Origin: Betaproteobacteria bacterium
GTDB lineage: Bacteria > Pseudomonadota > Gammaproteobacteria > Burkholderiales > Burkholderiaceae_D
Direction: 5' to 3'
Length of the DNA: 35,137 nt
Assembly: GCA_025362735.1 (NCBI GenBank)
Contig: JANYFL010000012.1
Coordinates: 1-35,137, forward strand
The notes under the pieces were generated by a model that was not told the DNA's origin, ran no database searches, and worked only from the letters and a program-made list of their open reading frames with translations. Shown piece by piece: positions 34,995 to 35,137 of the stretch. The first letter of the stretch is position 1. Each line of letters starts with the position of its first letter. The position numbers and the translations under genes were made by a program.

Positions 34995-35137
34995 TTACTG
35001 GAAGAACTGTTCATTACCGACGATACCGATTTTAGTGACACCGAGACGTTGGGCCGAAGCCATGACGGCGGCGACGGCTTTGTAGGCCACCAGTTTATTC
35101 GGACGCAGGTGAATCTCCGGCTGGATCGGCTGCTTTG
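34995..35137 (-). CDS. exbD: ExbD/TolR family protein, 3' part
   Basis: The minus-strand frame open from the window edge encodes about 47 residues before TAA: PIQPEIHLRPNKLVAYKAVA, then AAVMASAQRLGVTKIGIVGN and a short tail. This is the periplasmic C-terminal domain of ExbD/TolR, part of the proton-driven motor that powers TonB or Tol systems. The membrane segment with its key aspartate lies outside the window. ExbD is preferred over TolR from the overall pattern; paralogues are common. Confidence 0.85.
   Translation of the reverse strand, partial: KQPIQPEIHLRPNKLVAYKAVAAVMASAQRLGVTKIGIVGNEQFFQ

Noticed and set aside
1-35137. CRISPR array, tRNA or rRNA gene
   Set aside because: No regularly spaced direct repeats of 24-40 bp with unique spacers were seen, and no stretch matched tRNA or rRNA signatures that I could recognise by eye.

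Overview
The window reads as a chromosomal segment of a betaproteobacterium, most likely order Burkholderiales and probably an Oxalobacteraceae-like lineage. That is inferred from remembered gene order (kinase/PP2C/rph, yicC, gmk, rpoZ, spoT, greB, ilvE with a CHCC zinc-finger gene, hemH, grpE, dnaK, dnaJ, a pabB-pabC fusion) and from protein flavour. No rRNA or tRNA gene is visible to confirm it. Nearly all of it is dense housekeeping sequence, with a few accessory insertions.

Layout. 1-132: 3' tail of an IS1595-type transposase gene. 174-1805: exported M48 metalloprotease with TPRs, followed by dRS3-like palindromes. 2016-4058 (minus): three overlapping genes (NTF2-like protein, YheT-like hydrolase, conserved unknown). 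4101-4190: long inverted repeat. 4246-9442 (minus): mrp/apbC, vapB-vapC, murJ, a SirB1/transglutaminase-like gene and waaF. 9554-11092: glpD. 11163-13517 (minus): a membrane PQQ dehydrogenase. 13822-14244: MenI/YdiI-like thioesterase. 14259-16952 (minus): Ser/Thr kinase, PP2C phosphatase and RNase PH, probably one operon, divergent from yicC (17083-17994).

Between yicC and gmk, genes I recall as neighbours in related genomes, lie two accessory genes: a G+C-rich class A flavin monooxygenase (18125-19321, minus) and a TIR-transmembrane-beta-domain protein (19741-20694). A 27-bp degenerate copy of the yicC 3' end (17974-18000) recurs at 19707-19733, so the monooxygenase segment is bracketed by a direct repeat, which suggests an insertion or recombination scar. 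This is the most unusual part of the window.

From 20763: gmk, rpoZ and spoT (nucleotide and stringent-response functions), greB (minus), ilvE, a CHCC zinc-finger protein, a TM2 protein (minus) and hemH. Then come the heat-shock genes grpE, dnaK and dnaJ, with a good sigma-32 promoter before grpE and a 22-bp perfect inverted repeat between dnaK and dnaJ. A pabB-pabC fusion overlaps the end of dnaJ by 4 bp. The right edge (minus) holds an exported TPR protein and the 3' end of an exbD-like gene, pointing to a TonB/ExbBD cluster beyond the window.

The candidate for undescribed biology is the TIR-TM-beta protein in its scarred location. Whether it acts in defence is unproven. Other leads are a PQQ dehydrogenase whose remembered substrate-site histidines are replaced, a possible leaderless murJ promoter, a symmetric vapB operator, and hairpins at the rpoZ-spoT and dnaK-dnaJ junctions.
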